The translations under genes and the position numbers were made by a program. This document shows, in pieces, positions 21,564 through 33,359 of a DNA stretch of 64,000 nucleotides. Position 1 is the stretch's first letter; each line of letters starts with the position of its first letter. The DNA is from Gnetum montanum (Eukaryota > Streptophyta > Gnetopsida > Gnetales > Gnetaceae): contig MNCI01015029.1 in assembly GCA_015680685.1 (NCBI GenBank), positions 788,426 through 852,425 on the forward strand. Direction: 5' to 3'. A model generated the notes under the pieces. The model was given only the letters and a program-made list of their open reading frames with translations. It was not told the origin of the DNA and ran no database searches.

Positions 21564-22772
21564 TTGATGCGTAAATTTTGGTTACACCAACACCAAGGGA
21601 AAAACTCGTTTGAGGAAACTATTCCCTAGGATGCCTCTTTTATGGGTACGGAAACCTAGGAATAGTCTCAGCTAGAGAGGCTTATGTGGCCTCTTGAAAA
21701 TAGTAAAAAAAAAGAAAATTTTAATTGGAATGAGTGTCTTAAGTTTAAGAATATAAAAGATAACCAAAATAAATTTTCTTTGCTTCTCAACTGCTACTAC
21801 CGTTTGCTATCGGTTTGTTGTAGATGTTGTTGCAGCTAATATTGCTTGTAGTTGCCTGAGGAGGGAAAGAGAGAGAAGAGGCTGGATGAAGGGGCCCACT
21901 AATGCATCTTTGATGCATAGACAGAACATGCCCTATCACTAGCATGAGAGAAGAAAATTTGTCCTTGTTTAGAGAACCCTACTGCAGATGCATTACCCAC
22001 AAAAAATAGAATAGAATTGTAGAACCTACACTTGCAACTACTGCTGTCAACTACTACAACACTATAGTAGAGAGAGAGAGAGAGAACAAGTTGATAGATC
22101 TTACTATCATGTGCTGATAGATGCATTGCTATCTCCAGTCCTACATCTACCATCATCATAGGTCTACCGTGAGAAGGGAAAAGAAAATCGTCACTTATTG
22201 GTTTCTTGTTGAGATTGTTGACCATAATCCACACAACTCTACCATTGTTGATTATTGTCAATCCATTATTAAGAATAAAGAAATAGGACTACAGAATTCA
22301 CCTGCCATGTCCACCGTTTGCATGCATTAGCTACGCCACCATCACCCCAAGAAAAGTATGAGAAGGAAAAGAGAAAACCATTGTCCCCTAGTTTCTCAGC
22401 CCCTGTAAACCCCCTTGCCCATCTACATGCACCTCCATGGAGAGAGATGTAATTGTTCAGGAAGAGAGCCTGATTTGTTAAGGAGGCCCTTGCTTCCCCA
22501 TCCTTCCTAACATCATCTTCGTTCTTCACTTTATAGCTACCTACTAATGATGTTTCACCTCCTCGCATATTAGTCCACCATCCCGCACATTGGTCCACCT
22601 CCTTGCATGCTAGTTCACTTGTGATCTACCTTCCCACATGTCGGTTCGTCTTCTCGCGTGTTGGCTCACCTTCCCACACATTAAAATTGCTTGGTGAAAT
22701 GGTTTATGATTTTATAGGACATTTTTGTTGATAATGGCCCTATGCAATAGCATGGGCAAGTTGGCACAACAA
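21564..22772. mobile_element. 1.2-kb unclassified insertion inside the copia element
   Basis: Copia coding sequence breaks off at the SRY codons near 22,773 and resumes at NRYMNN near 21,563. TATCTA stands at both edges (21,558-21,563 and 22,773-22,778), as expected for a target-site duplication. The 1,209 bases between contain an (AG)n run (about 22,070-22,084), a 20-21-bp minisatellite near the right end, and minus-strand open frames of 120 and 109 codons that resemble nothing I know. The ends (TTGATGCG... and, inverted, TTGTTGTG...) match at 6 of the first 8 bases. This hints at short terminal inverted repeats but does not prove them. Confidence 0.5.
22555..22680. repeat. Degenerate minisatellite, period about 20-21 bp
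   Basis: About six diverged units of the type 'ccttcccacatgttggtccac' (examples: 'cctcctcgcatattagtcca', 'cttctcgcgtgttggctcac'), locally richer in C and CG than the surroundings. It lies in the right part of the 1.2-kb insertion. Confidence 0.7.
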
Positions 22773-22990
22773 TATCTACTAACAACACTTACTACATATG
22801 CTATATCTAGATGAGTGCATACCATAGCATACATTAAAGAGCCAACAATATAAGTATAGGAAATATCTTTTACTTTTGCAATTTCTTCTTTACTAGTCAA
22901 ATAGTATTTCTTAAGTAAGTAGAAACCAGAATTCAAAGGAGTACTTCTAGGTTTTGCTTCTAAAATATTATAATGTTCTAACATTTTTTT
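22712..22990 (-). pseudogene. Ty1/copia reverse transcriptase C-terminal fragment
   Basis: A minus-strand open frame with 'HYNILEAKPRSTPL', 'SYTYIVGSLMYAMVCTHLDI' and 'AYVVSVVSRY', the well-known region of Ty1/copia pol between RT and RNase H (usual form SLMYAMVCTRPDIAY). Its downstream continuation is at 21,563 after the insertion. Upstream it is cut at about 22,990 by the truncated 3' LTR of copy C. The last codons (22,772-22,712) are probably insertion sequence read in frame. Confidence 0.85.
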
Positions 22991-23582
22991 AATAAGCATC
23001 TAGTCCCACTTTCTATACACAACTTGAACCCATGTATCCACTGCTAGGTGACCAAGCGCTACACTACTAGGCATACCAAGCAATAATACTATTGGAATTA
23101 CTAAGTGAATATGTGTTATGCTTCAAGTGGTCATACTTATGTGTTTAATCTATTTAGCTTATCTTATTTAATTGCTTCATCAACTTAATTACTAGAAAAT
23201 ATTTAATAAATAATTGAAAACATTGAATGCATAAATAAAATATTTAATCTATTTAGAATGCTGCAAGATTTATCAGAAAGCTCATCTTTATTACTACACA
23301 CATTGTCATGCTTAGGTACAACAATGCTTCAACAAAGATTAGTACACTTAATGACTCCTACTGCAGGCACTTAGGAGAAAAATTCTAACTCTCAAATAAA
23401 CAAACTGGAAGAGCTTCATTGCTAAAAAATCTCTATTACCACAAATATGGCTGGTGGATGCGTATTTATAGCCAAATACAAACACTATGTTAACGTGGCC
23501 TCATTGACGCATGATATGATGCATCAATGAGGTTGCATCGATGAGGCTTCATTGATGCAACCAATTGAACTGTAACTCATCA
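22991..23582 (-). repeat. 3' LTR of copy C (truncated)
   Basis: It ends AACTCATCA at 23,582 and aligns with the 5' LTR of this copy from 'aagcat-tggtcccacttt' (22,994 here, 32,820 there). The LTR's other end, about 200 bases, is missing where copia sequence abuts. A CTATAAATA TATA box is on the minus strand at about 23,462-23,470. The polypurine tract next to it (23,583-23,593) is weakened to TCATGGGCATA. Confidence 0.85.
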
Positions 23583-23779
23583 TATGCCCATGAATAAATG
23601 AGAACTCTTCCTCAAGGTTTTTTACAAAATTGAAAAGGTATGGGATTACTGATTAACTTTTCTCAAACAAAATAGACTGATTTGACAAAAAATTGGAGTG
23701 CCCGAGTGTATGGATCAATAAATTAGAAAAAATGATAGAGTTTAGGACACAAAATTGAACAACATGGCATAACTCATCA

Positions 23780-26150
23780 AAATTGGATAGCATGTCCCTT
23801 AATGGTGTAAATTTTGGTGGAGAAGATCAAATGGTCCCAAGCAGTGGTGGCTCTTGAGGTTCCAAGGGACCTTCACCAGCTTCATGCACAGGTGGTGGTC
23901 AAGGTGACTATTGTTGTCTTGCTGCTACTATAACTTCTGGTAGGAGGTGGAAAGCATCCAACAGTGCTTTCATTTTCTCCTTCTTAATTCTGGGATCATG
24001 CACTATCCACGTAGTTTTGCCAATGTGGGGCAAAATGGGCACATCTAAAGGACATGGGATTGTTGGTAATAGCTCCTTTGCATTAATGAACTAGACAAAG
24101 AATTGTTTGTGTTCAATGTTGAATGCTCTGATTGTGTCCTTCAACTCTTGGTAATCATTCATTTGTTTGGCTAGGTTTTTAGCGGTTGATCGTTGATGTG
24201 TGAATTGTGCTTTGAGAACTTTGAGTTTAGCATTCATAGTCTCAAGCTTCTACTTAGTGTCTTTCTAGTGCTTGAAATCTACCTCGTATAACAAATACAA
24301 GCTAGCCACTTGTTTCTCTAGCTTTGACTATGGCCATTTGATAGTTAGCATTGCTAGGTTTCTATAACAGAGATTTGCCAACTCCATATACTCTATCATT
24401 TCTTCTATTTGCAACTCCTTTAAGTAGATCTTTGCCTTATTGTAGGCATCAATCCCATCAATGATGGGTTGCCAAACCTCTCTTTCTTATTGGAGTTGTT
24501 AAAGGGCTTTATTTATTTTCATCTTTGTCATTTGGATGTGTTTCTCATTGAATTTCTTCTGTAGGCCAACTTGGTCCTTGTAGTGATTCTTCACTTTTTC
24601 AAACTTGAGAGCCTTACTCTTACAGGTGGCGATCTTGATAGCAAACTTCTAGTGTAAGGCACAAACTTCTTCCATTGATAGATTTTGATTCTCTATGGCC
24701 AATCTCCTCAATTTGATTTTCACCTTGAGAAGCTACTCCTACTATTGATGAATATATTCTTACATTTATTTCTTTTGGGCATCAACATTACACAAGCGAT
24801 AATTTTATGTAGTCAGAGCCTCATTCTCCTAGTGCATCTGAACCAAGTCCTTCTAAATTGAATACATTTTTACTTCTACTATGGACTAGTTAAAGATCGT
24901 CACTATTGCCTCCTTCTCAACCTCTTTGGCATTGGGATCTGACCTTGCAAGTAGTTGCATTCGTTGGGCAAAGAGAATTGGTCCACCCCTCTCCATCTAG
25001 TTAACTATTTGAGCCACCTCATTAAGGTTACTCATTGGTAGTTGGTATAAAGATGGATTTGCACCACTCGTTCCTACACGTTACTCTTATTCACTCAAGA
25101 GTTGTTCTTAGATTTTGTGCAAGCACTCAATGGCTATGCAGGCCTTTGACGTTGTTTCTTGAGTGGGCGATGGTGGCAACTACTCCTCTTCTTAAGTCAT
25201 TGTTGGCATCTTATCCTTCATGATTTTAGACCATGAGGCCAAAGTAGCATGCCTGATTATATCATTAGAGTAGTAAACAATGCCTACCCTTTTACAAAGT
25301 TTTTGGATAAGGCATAGAGAGGGTAGGATCCTCCTTTTACATTCATTTTCACTGAAATGCTTCTTGATATCTAAGTAGATTAGTTATGGAAGATTGATGG
25401 AAAAATTTTCACTTAGTGCAGTGCATGCTCGGGTGGAGAAGGTAGTCACCTTGCTTGGCCTCACTGTTGAGTTGAGGTGATAGGCTGCAATTTTAAAATA
25501 GATATGCTCTGCTAGTGTGAGCACACCATACTCCTTACACTCAAATTCATAGAATTGTTGAGTCCACTCCTTTTTGGCCTTAGGATCACCTTTCATCAAT
25601 AGCTTTGCCAACTGTGTTCCAATATTAGGCAACCTTAGTGCCTACATGATAGCTTTAGCCGAGTAGGATACTTAATGTCCTTAATCTTGAATGTGGACCC
25701 TAGTGTTCTATTACTTCAAAAGAGATATGTCTCTCCCATATATCATTGCCTACTAGATGTGATGATTGGCCACATGGAAGAGGTTTGCAGTTGATTCTTG
25801 ACATTTGCTGGAGCTTTCTCTAAGAATGGTCTAAAGTTGATTTCTTGAAGAATGGATCATTGGATATCAAGGTAGGCTTGAGTCAAAGTGACTTCAAGTC
25901 TTGGCATGGGTTTAGGCACTTCTCCTCTTTGTGATTATTCTATGGAACCTTCTTCTTCTAGAATCTATCAGACAAATTACACTTTGAGTTCCTCATGAAG
26001 AGGTCTTGTTGCATGGGTTACCTCTGGTGGTTTTTTGGCTTGTTCTTGTTGGCACATTCTAGCTTTGGGCCACTTCTTCCTTGGTTGAGAGGGTTTTCCT
26101 TCATATGGGAATTACGATTTTAGTGCCCTCTATAATCACAATGAGATCAT
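23780..26150 (-). pseudogene. ORF3 of copy C: conserved protein of unknown function
   Basis: A third coding region on the same strand as pol, between integrase and the 3' LTR. A plausible start is the methionine at 26,150. The clearest open part is 25,632-25,384: 'MPNIGTQLAKLLMKGDPKAK', 'FYEFECKEYGVLTLAEHIYF', 'AAYHLNSTVRPSKVTTFSTR', 'ENFSINLP'. It continues past a stop with 'LIYLDIKKHF' and 'CLIQKLCKRVG'. Downstream (about 24,900-24,200) it is Lys/Glu/Gln-rich with heptad-like pieces ('LKFEKVKNHYKDQVGLQKKF', 'AYNKAKIYLKELQIEEMIEY'), suggesting a coiled coil. Copy F encodes the same protein at 52.6-55.5 kb, with clear amino-acid similarity. I see no signal peptide or membrane segment, so it does not look like an envelope protein. 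Function unknown. The original length would be roughly 770-950 residues. Confidence 0.7.
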
Positions 26151-28285
26151 GGATTAGCAATCGTTGTGTAGCATGAAGCAATTAGGATATCTTTATCTCT
26201 TAAGGATACTTACACTTTGACTAAGTTGTGATTATGGTTGATTTAATTACTCCAATTATTATTTATTTATGTGTTATTATTAATAAATTATCCAAAAAGT
26301 TATTAAAAGGATTAATCTTTGAAAAAATTGATGTTTCTATATTGTTAAGGTTATTAATCCTTTGGGAGACTTGGAAAAACTTCCAAAAAATTTCATTAAA
26401 TTTTCATTAGAAACCTTAAGGTTTGTGGTCCCCATGATAAAGAGCTTACCTCTGGTAAGTGTAGGGTTGAAGAACAGAGTGATTTGGACAAATGGTTGTG
26501 AAGTTAGGGGCTCTAGAAAGTTTTGGGCTCTAGAAAATTGCAAAAACTTCCCATGTGTTATGAGTAAATGATAGAAAATTTTTAAGTGCATGGCAGTATA
26601 TATAGAATTCTTGGGTTATATCAACGAGGCCTTGTTGACATAGCTGTTGACCACTATAGGTGATCATTGACTTTGGTCAAACTTGCAAAATAGAAAGAGT
26701 TTTTGAATGAAATTAGGATCAAATGAAAGCTTAAAAGGCCAAGAACAGTATGAAAACATGAGAAGAGGGTGTTGGAGCTCACAAATTTGGAAAAATGGAG
26801 AAAAATTGATTTAGAAGATGAATGAAATAAAAGGTTAAGGAGCATTGAGTGAAATACATAGTGGAATATGTGAAAGATAGGATTGTGGCAACGTTAAAGG
26901 TAAAGAACCTTAACTAATCAAGCCAAGAGCTATGCAAGTGGGTCCTCCCCATAGTAGACTCATGCCCTTGTTGCCCTTGCATATCTCAACTAAGGAGTCC
27001 ATAGGCCCCATAGTCGATTTAATGGTCATGAAGAGTTAAGGACCAACTAGAAAGAATCTACTCAAGAATTCAAACACATTAGACCAAGACATAGAGCATA
27101 ACATAGAACCTAGCTGTGAGGTGAGTTATGGAAGCATAGATGGATGATAGAGAAGGTGGAATGGAGTTCTGAATTGAGGTCATAAGAAGTCCCTTATGGA
27201 ATTTTTGTTTAAAATGACTTGAGAAGATCCATACTTAGTTCAAACCAAAATGAGCTTCTTTTAGGAACTTTGCATTGCCACTCTAAGATTGATCCACCCA
27301 CTCAAGACACAAAAATTCTTCAACAAAACAAAAATCATTCCATAAGGAGAAGAAAAGAGAGAAGTAGCAAGTGAGAGAGGGCCTTAGTTAGAGGGGACCT
27401 TCACGCATAGGTGCATGTCTTTCTAGTCTTATAACTAGTGCTTGTAGCTCATTTATTTTTCCAAAGGATGTGCTTTGAATTCCATTTTTTCTGAAATGGG
27501 AACCACACCATACAATGACTTATTTTTTTCTTGTGTCTAAGGGATGTGCTTTGAATTCCCATCATTTTTATTGGATGGGAACCACACCATACAAGGACTT
27601 TATTTCACTTTCTATTAGTGGTTGGAATGGAATGGTAAGAAGTTCGTGAAAAACACTCAAGCACTCAAGCAAGTAGAAGAGTATAAAGAGTATTGAGTCC
27701 CCTTGAAGCCACACTCTTTTCAAACCTTTGAATCCTTCCTAATTCTAGAACTACCAAGGTCATCAATTGATTAAAATTTTATTTAATGGAAGAAACCTTA
27801 GACTCCTAGAACAAGGAAAACCATAGAGTTTATTGAGTGGGTGGATGATGTGGACTCACTACTTGTTCCATGAAAAATAAATCATGTCAAAGTCATCAAA
27901 AATCAGAATTCAAAAATAGAAACTAGACATCAATAATAACAACATTAAGCACAGAACACATTAGTAAATAGCAATAGTAGCACTATGTCCTGTGGCAATA
28001 AAGTAATTTTATTAGCAAAAATGAGGAAATATCACACTTGAATAAAACAAAAAAAAGTAAAAAGTAAAATATATTAGAAAATCTAAAATAATTAAGAAAG
28101 GTTCAAAGGTACTAATGATGATGTAAGATTACAAAAATCTAAAAATCAAAAATTTGTAAAATAAATAACTTATAAAATCAAAAATGTGGAAAAAAAAGTA
28201 GAAAAATTGAGAAGCCATATGGATTGTTAACATAGATGACCATCACCCCCATGACTAAGTTCGAATGAGGAGATCTAAAAAATGG
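26151..28285 (-). other. 3' noncoding region of copy C
   Basis: Family-specific DNA between integrase and ORF3, shared with B, D and F. It holds 'gggccttagttagaggggac' (about 27,381), the phrase 'gggaaccacaccata' (27,498, repeated at about 27,577 after a 70-bp imperfect duplication) and A-rich runs at 28,040-28,210. ORFs of 60-85 codons on both strands around 26.3-26.8 kb look like chance frames. Confidence 0.65.
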
Positions 28286-28289
28286 AATG

Positions 28290-29570
28290 TGGTTGTCCAT
28301 CTATCGAGGTGGTAGTTGCACTAGCCTATCTTGGTTTAATGAAAGGTTTTACTTATTGGATGTTGACCAGCTGCTTTTTATTTAGGCTTTTAGGTTTGTA
28401 GATCAACATGAAAGGATTGATCAATTATATGAGGTCCCTCCCACAATGTTTGAGATTTTACCTTTTGAGATACATGTGTGGGGTTCTAGTAGAGAACCTT
28501 ATCTCTTAGTTGAATCTTTACCTTTCATATTCTAAGGTCATGATGTTGCTTGCTAAATGCCTTGTGCACCTCATTCAAAGATAGGACCACTAATAGATTT
28601 TCATCTAGCATGTTTAGGTTGATCAAGTTTTCTTTCTATGCTAGACTCAGGTCAAGATTTAAATTATAGACTGTTGAGAGTGTACAAAGCTCAAATTGAA
28701 TTGGACGCATTGGAAGTTTACCATACACTAACTTGTAGGGAGCATAGCCAATAGGAAGTTTCCATGTTGAACAATAAGCCCAAAGGGCATCATTAATTTT
28801 TTTACTCCAATCTTTTCTATATTTTCAAATGGTCCATGTTAGTATTTTGTGATCTCCTAGTTGGTTATCTTTGCTTGACCATTGGCTTGGGGGTGGTAGG
28901 ATGTTAATTTATGTTCAACCCCCAAGCGTTGCATTAACTTTCTAAAAGTGAAACATATGAAATGAGTTCCATTATTAGAAATTAGTGAATGTGGCACCCC
29001 AAACCTATTTATAATGTTTTGTTGTATAAATCTAGCAGTAGTGGATGATGTACAATTAGTAATAGCTATTGTTTCTACCCATTTTGTGTAGTAGTCAATT
29101 GCTACGATAACATAGGCATTTTCACTGGACATGGATGTGATGGGACCCATGAAGTAAATGCCCTATATTCCAAAAGGTTCTAGTGGTTGAGTCCACTGTT
29201 GAGGACCTTCCATGTGAGTGGTCATCTCCCTATCTCATTGACAATGTTTACAAGATTGAACAAACTGGTAGATATCATTGAAGATTATATGCTAATAGTA
29301 TCCTACCATTAGGATTTTTATGGATGTGCATCTCCCTACATAGTGGCCTCCACAAGGCCCTTTGTGAGTATCTTGGATAATGCATGGTTGATCTTTGTCA
29401 AGGACACACCAAAAAATCAGGCCATCAATGCACATCTTGTAAAGGTGTCCATTAATTTCCATGAAATCTTTGGACTGATGAAGAAATTGTTGCTTCTTTC
29501 TAAAATCAAGATCTTGTGGCATCTCCTGAGTTAGAGGATAGTTGAGGATGCCATTGTACCATGTTTTTTT
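28290..29570 (-). pseudogene. Integrase of copy C
   Basis: The best integrase core in the window is the minus-strand frame 29,150-28,857: 'VAIDYYTKWVETIAITNC' with the first catalytic Asp, 'ALISNNGTHF'-like 'SLISNNGTHF' in which the second catalytic Asp is now Asn, and 'LTSYHPQANGQAKITN'. The N-terminal zinc-binding part lies in frame 29,522-29,292 ('DGLIFWCVLDKDQPCIIQDT', 'HKGPCGGHYVGRCTSIKILM'). The C-terminal region (about 28,830-28,320) is broken by stops. The order RNase H then IN supports Ty3/gypsy. Confidence 0.9.
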
Positions 29571-29599
29571 GTAGGTGTTTATTTATTTATTGCTCTTGT

Positions 29600-30285
29600 A
29601 AAGAGAAGTTCATCTAGAAACTAATTAGAGAGAAAGCTCTCTTCCTCTTTATTATCCCATCTTAAGCGAGAGAGGTGATCAACGACCACATTTTTGATTC
29701 CTTTTTGATCTACCATTGTGAGATCGAATTCTTGCAAGATCATGAGCCACTCTATGACATGCGGGCTCACCATAGGTTTTTTCATGAGGAAGCAGATTGC
29801 ACTATGGTCTGCATGCACAAATACTTTGTAACCAAGCACATAGTACCTAAACTTTTCAAGAGCATACATCACTACCATTAGTTCTTTCTCTATGGTGGTG
29901 GAATTTAATTGTGCTTTGACAATGCTTTGGCTTGCTCAATGGATTTAGTATGGATGTTTCTTATTGTCCATTTGCATGAACACTACTCCCAAGGCATAGT
30001 TAGATGCATCTATCATGATGTGGAAGGGTTTGGACCAGTTTGGTGCTCGTAGGATTGGTGTTTCTACAAGTTTTTCCTTTAACTATTAAAATGCATGTTC
30101 ATACTCCTTAGTCTAGATGAAAGGTGCATCTTTCTTTGTAAGCTCTAGCAATGGTTTCACGATCTTAGAGAATTTTTCTATGAATCACTGGTAGCAGCCA
30201 ATGTATCTAAGAAATTATCAAACATCTTTAATTGTCTCTAGTTGGTGTGTTATTTCTTAAATGGTATACCTTAATCAATTTTTGG
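29600..30285 (-). pseudogene. RNase H and RT remnant of copy C
   Basis: Minus-strand frame 29,878-29,621 reads 'ALEKFRYYVLGYKVFVHADH', 'LQEFDLTMVDQKGIKNVVVD' and 'HLSRLRWDNKEEES', the RNase H end and the linker to integrase. It is followed upstream by the thumb side of RT to about 30,275. There RT stops and the sequence continues as gag-end DNA. RT fingers/palm with the FMDD box, the linker and the protease (about 2 kb) are deleted. Confidence 0.85.
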
Positions 30286-30289
30286 TGTG

Positions 30290-32385
30290 TGTGTAGATAG
30301 ATGTGGAGGGTGATATGGATATGGGTTTTTCCCTCAAGTAGATGGTGAATGTGTTTAGTGGTACTCCAAAGGGTAATAGTGATGTTGGAATGAGGTATGA
30401 CTTGCAGAACTTCTTAAAGAGACTGATTGCTGAACATGGTATCTGTATGGATCTAGTTACCTATAAGGGTATTGCTACCTTGCTGGTGGCATTCCCCATA
30501 ACTGTGGTTGGTACCACTATTGGTATTATTCATAAGGTTGTGGAAGAGCTCCACTTGAATAGTAAGCTTGTTATTGCTAGTGTAACTACCTTAGATTGCC
30601 TTGAGGATCAGGCAATCATCTAGGTGCTTGCCTACATGCTAATCGAGGATTCAATGCATACATCCTAGACTCTTATAAATGTGAAACCATAGGATAACAT
30701 CCCTTTGGATGTTCATATTGAAAAATTTCACAATTAGTTTCATCATTAGAGTCATTTTTCACAACTTTATCTATGGCTACAGCTTTGCCCTTACCTCTTT
30801 GGTAGACACATTTAGCTTCTTTTTACCTCTTGCGGTTATGCTCACTATTTTGTTCTTTGGATTCTTCAATGATCTTCATAGCATTTTGAAATTTTTCATC
30901 CAAAGAGTCCCATAACTTATCGACCTTTGTTGAAATATTAGAAATAAATTTTTGAATGGGCAAGGTTTTCCTATTCACCACTTCATTAAGTGGTGACTCC
31001 TCCTCGTCACAAAATCAACGATTATACTCTTCCATAATGTCTCTTTTTTGTAGCTCACCTTCTTCTTTTGCTACTTGCTCAATTAGCCTTTGGCTTTGAT
31101 AAGCTCTCAATTCAGACAATCTCCCTTGGGCATACACCCCAAGGGTTCTTCTAGTTTCTGCTCTGAGCCCATCTATGATGTGATAAAGTTATTCCCTCTA
31201 AGAATAATCATGGACAAGATATCAATGTAAGAGTGAATAAGATCTACCCATGGTTGTATCCAAGGATTCATGTGTTCCCTATTTCTAGCCTTGGATTTGC
31301 CTTCTCAGATTAGACACTTTGGAGTACATTTGGTATTTATCATTAAATTGCTCTAACATGGTACTCCATCGATGAATAGATTCTAGTTCTAAAGACCAGT
31401 ACGAGCTTTTAGCTTCCTTGATGAGTATCCTAGGGAAGAGTTTGAGTTTTTGCCATTCATTTTCTATGTTTTGTAAGGCATAGGGATCATGGAAAGCTTG
31501 TAGATGTGTTTTTAGAGTTGTATCCCCCCTCAAATCTTGGGATATTATTCATGTCTAAGCACTTAATCTAACTATCTTTCACTAGCCTAGTTGGAATTCT
31601 AACTACCTCTAAAATGTTGAACATACTTTGAGTCACCAATAGAGGTTCATCATCATGATTACGTCGATGACACCGATGATGGTTTTGGCAACCCTTTTAA
31701 TTTTGGTGGCCTTCACAATCATTGTTGTCTTATTGATCACCTCATCATGATTATTTTGACAACAGCTTCTATGAGAACTATCACATGAAGAGAAATGTTT
31801 GGAATCAAATGAAGAGGAAGGTGGGCCACCATGGTCACTATGGTGTTTGCCACCACTTATTTACTTATTACAACCATCATCCTTAGATCCCTTGCTATGG
31901 TGATGTTTTCCTGAGTCCTTACCTTGATTGTCACTTTTTCGTGAACCTAGTTTATGAATAGTGGATTATAGGTTCAAGGTCACACCCTTGCTACCACTAA
32001 CCAGGGGTGGAGAATCTTCATGTTGAGAACCTACAAGTAGATGATCATTATTATCATCTTGATCTAGTAGGAACAAGGGATTAGTGAAATGTTTCTCCTT
32101 TGTAGCCTCATGGTGCTTTTCCTGATGTCAGTCTCATTTGCATTATGTTTTAGTGGGATAATAGTTCTAACTATCATAACCATTCACAATGTATTCTTCA
32201 TGAAGATTTGCAATGCCCAACATTTTAAAGGTTTGAAAAAGCATCTTGGGCATAGATCGATCAAGGGGTAAGATGATGTTACCCTCCATATCATGCCATC
32301 ACTCATCTAGATGAGTATATACCACTTTACACTCCTATAGGACTAGTGGTTTGACATCTTCGTGTTTGTGAGAAGAAGAAGACAT
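30290..32385 (-). pseudogene. Gag of copy C
   Basis: Gag read from 'MSSSSHKHEDVKPL' at 32,385. An N-terminal region shared with D and E is followed by a Ser/His/Lys-rich low-complexity part (about 32,000-31,720). The capsid-like core is at 31,533-31,285: 'LKTHLQAFHDPYALQNIENE', 'WQKLKLFPRILIKEAKSSYW', 'FNDKYQMYSKVSNL'. This is the pattern of the retrotransposon gag domain. Then follow 'LRAETRRTLGVYAQGRLSEL' and a helical stretch. It ends with 'CEIFQYEHPKGCYP' near 30,700, a short zinc-knuckle-like motif with the second Cys replaced by Phe. Few stops fall in the core, making this the most readable gag here. Confidence 0.85.
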
Positions 32386-32526
32386 TTTCCAAAACAAAAC
32401 AAAATAAAATTATTAGTGTGATTTTATAATTCTATGTATAGCAAGAATGATATTGATCTTAAGGTTCATACAATGATATTAATGGTATTCACTTAAACCT
32501 AAATAGCCCACTTTTCAACAAAAAAG

Positions 32527-32544
32527 TCCTTGGCAATGGTGCTA
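32527..32544 (-). promoter_or_regulatory. Primer-binding site of copy C (tRNA-Asp type)
   Basis: The minus strand reads TAGCACCATTGCCAAGGA, one base after the 5' LTR. It matches the tRNA-Asp complement TGGCGCCGTTGCCGGGGA at most positions, and the differences are mainly G-to-A changes. Confidence 0.85.
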
Positions 32545-32545
32545 A

Positions 32546-33359
32546 TGATGAGCGATGAGGTACGCTTATGCCCAACCATATGAATCACAAAGCATTCATG
32601 CACGATCCGGTCAAATTCCATGGATTTTATTGTTCTCAGTGCAGTAATCTTCTAGAAAGTGATTCTTACCTTAATGTTAATCATTATTTTCCTAATTAGA
32701 CTCATGTTGTACATAGGTATGGTTAAGTGTAATTGAGGCATCTAATTTTTATCATTTTGTATTTTATGGTTTTGTTTCTTAAAGAGAAATAAAGTGGTTG
32801 GACTAACTAGTCCTAACATAAGCATTTGGTCCCACTTTCCATAGACATCCTGAACCCACATATCCACTACTGGGTGACCAAGCGCTACACTACTAGGCAT
32901 ACCAAGTAATAACACTACTGGGATTACTAAGTGAATATGTGTTATGCTTGAAGTGGTTGTACTTATGTGTTTAATCTATTTAGCTTATCTTATTTAATTA
33001 CTTCATTAATTTAATTATTGGAAAACATTTAATAAATAATTGAAAACATTGAATGTGTGAATAAAGTATTTACTCTATCTAGAATGCTGCAAGGTTTATC
33101 AAAAGCTCATCTTTATTACCGCACACATTGTCATGCTCAAGTACAACAATGCTCCAATAAAGATCAGTACACTCAAGGACTCTTGCTGTGGCCACTTGGG
33201 AGAAAAATTCTAACTCTCAAATAAACAAACTAAAAGAGCTTCATTAGTAAAATTTTTTTGTTGCTATAACTACTATTGGTGGATGCATATTTATAGTCGA
33301 ATACAAACACTACATTGATAGGGCCTCATTGATATAGCCAACCAAACCATGACTCATCA
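32546..33359 (-). repeat. 5' LTR of copy C with TATA box and poly(A) signal
   Basis: A complete 814-bp LTR, TGATGAGCGATG at 32,546 to ACTCATCA at 33,359 on the plus strand (terminal inverted repeat TGATGAG). On the minus strand a TATA box CTATAAATA lies at 33,288-33,296 and AATAAAG at 33,111-33,117, so U3 is about 65 bases up to TATA and R about 150. These sites are conserved in the LTRs of A, B and D. Confidence 0.9.

Larger units (their letters stand above)
22991..33359 (-). mobile_element. Ty3/gypsy element copy C (both LTRs, ORF3 kept, PR and part of RT deleted)
   Basis: A 10.4-kb minus-strand copy. In element order it has the 5' LTR (33,359-32,546), primer site, gag (32,385-30,290), a partial RT joined directly to the gag end by an internal deletion near 30,285, RNase H, integrase, a 3' region with the third ORF, and a 3' LTR (23,582-22,991) missing its last 200 bases. 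It is one of two copies here that keep most of ORF3. Its gag is the most readable in the window. Confidence 0.9.

Noticed and set aside
22121-22598. ORFs over 100 codons in the 1.2-kb insertion as genes
   Set aside because: They overlap on both strands and include low-complexity and minisatellite DNA. Without homologues I do not call them genes; the insertion itself is reported.
23780-26150. ORF3 as an envelope gene
   Set aside because: The position fits, but no signal peptide, furin-like site or membrane-spanning segment is visible in either copy.
30342-30623. Plus-strand ORF of 93 codons, hydrophobic
   Set aside because: It is antisense to the Gag end of copy C. The same antisense frame appears in D (44,712-44,921), so it is inherited with gag and is not an independent gene.
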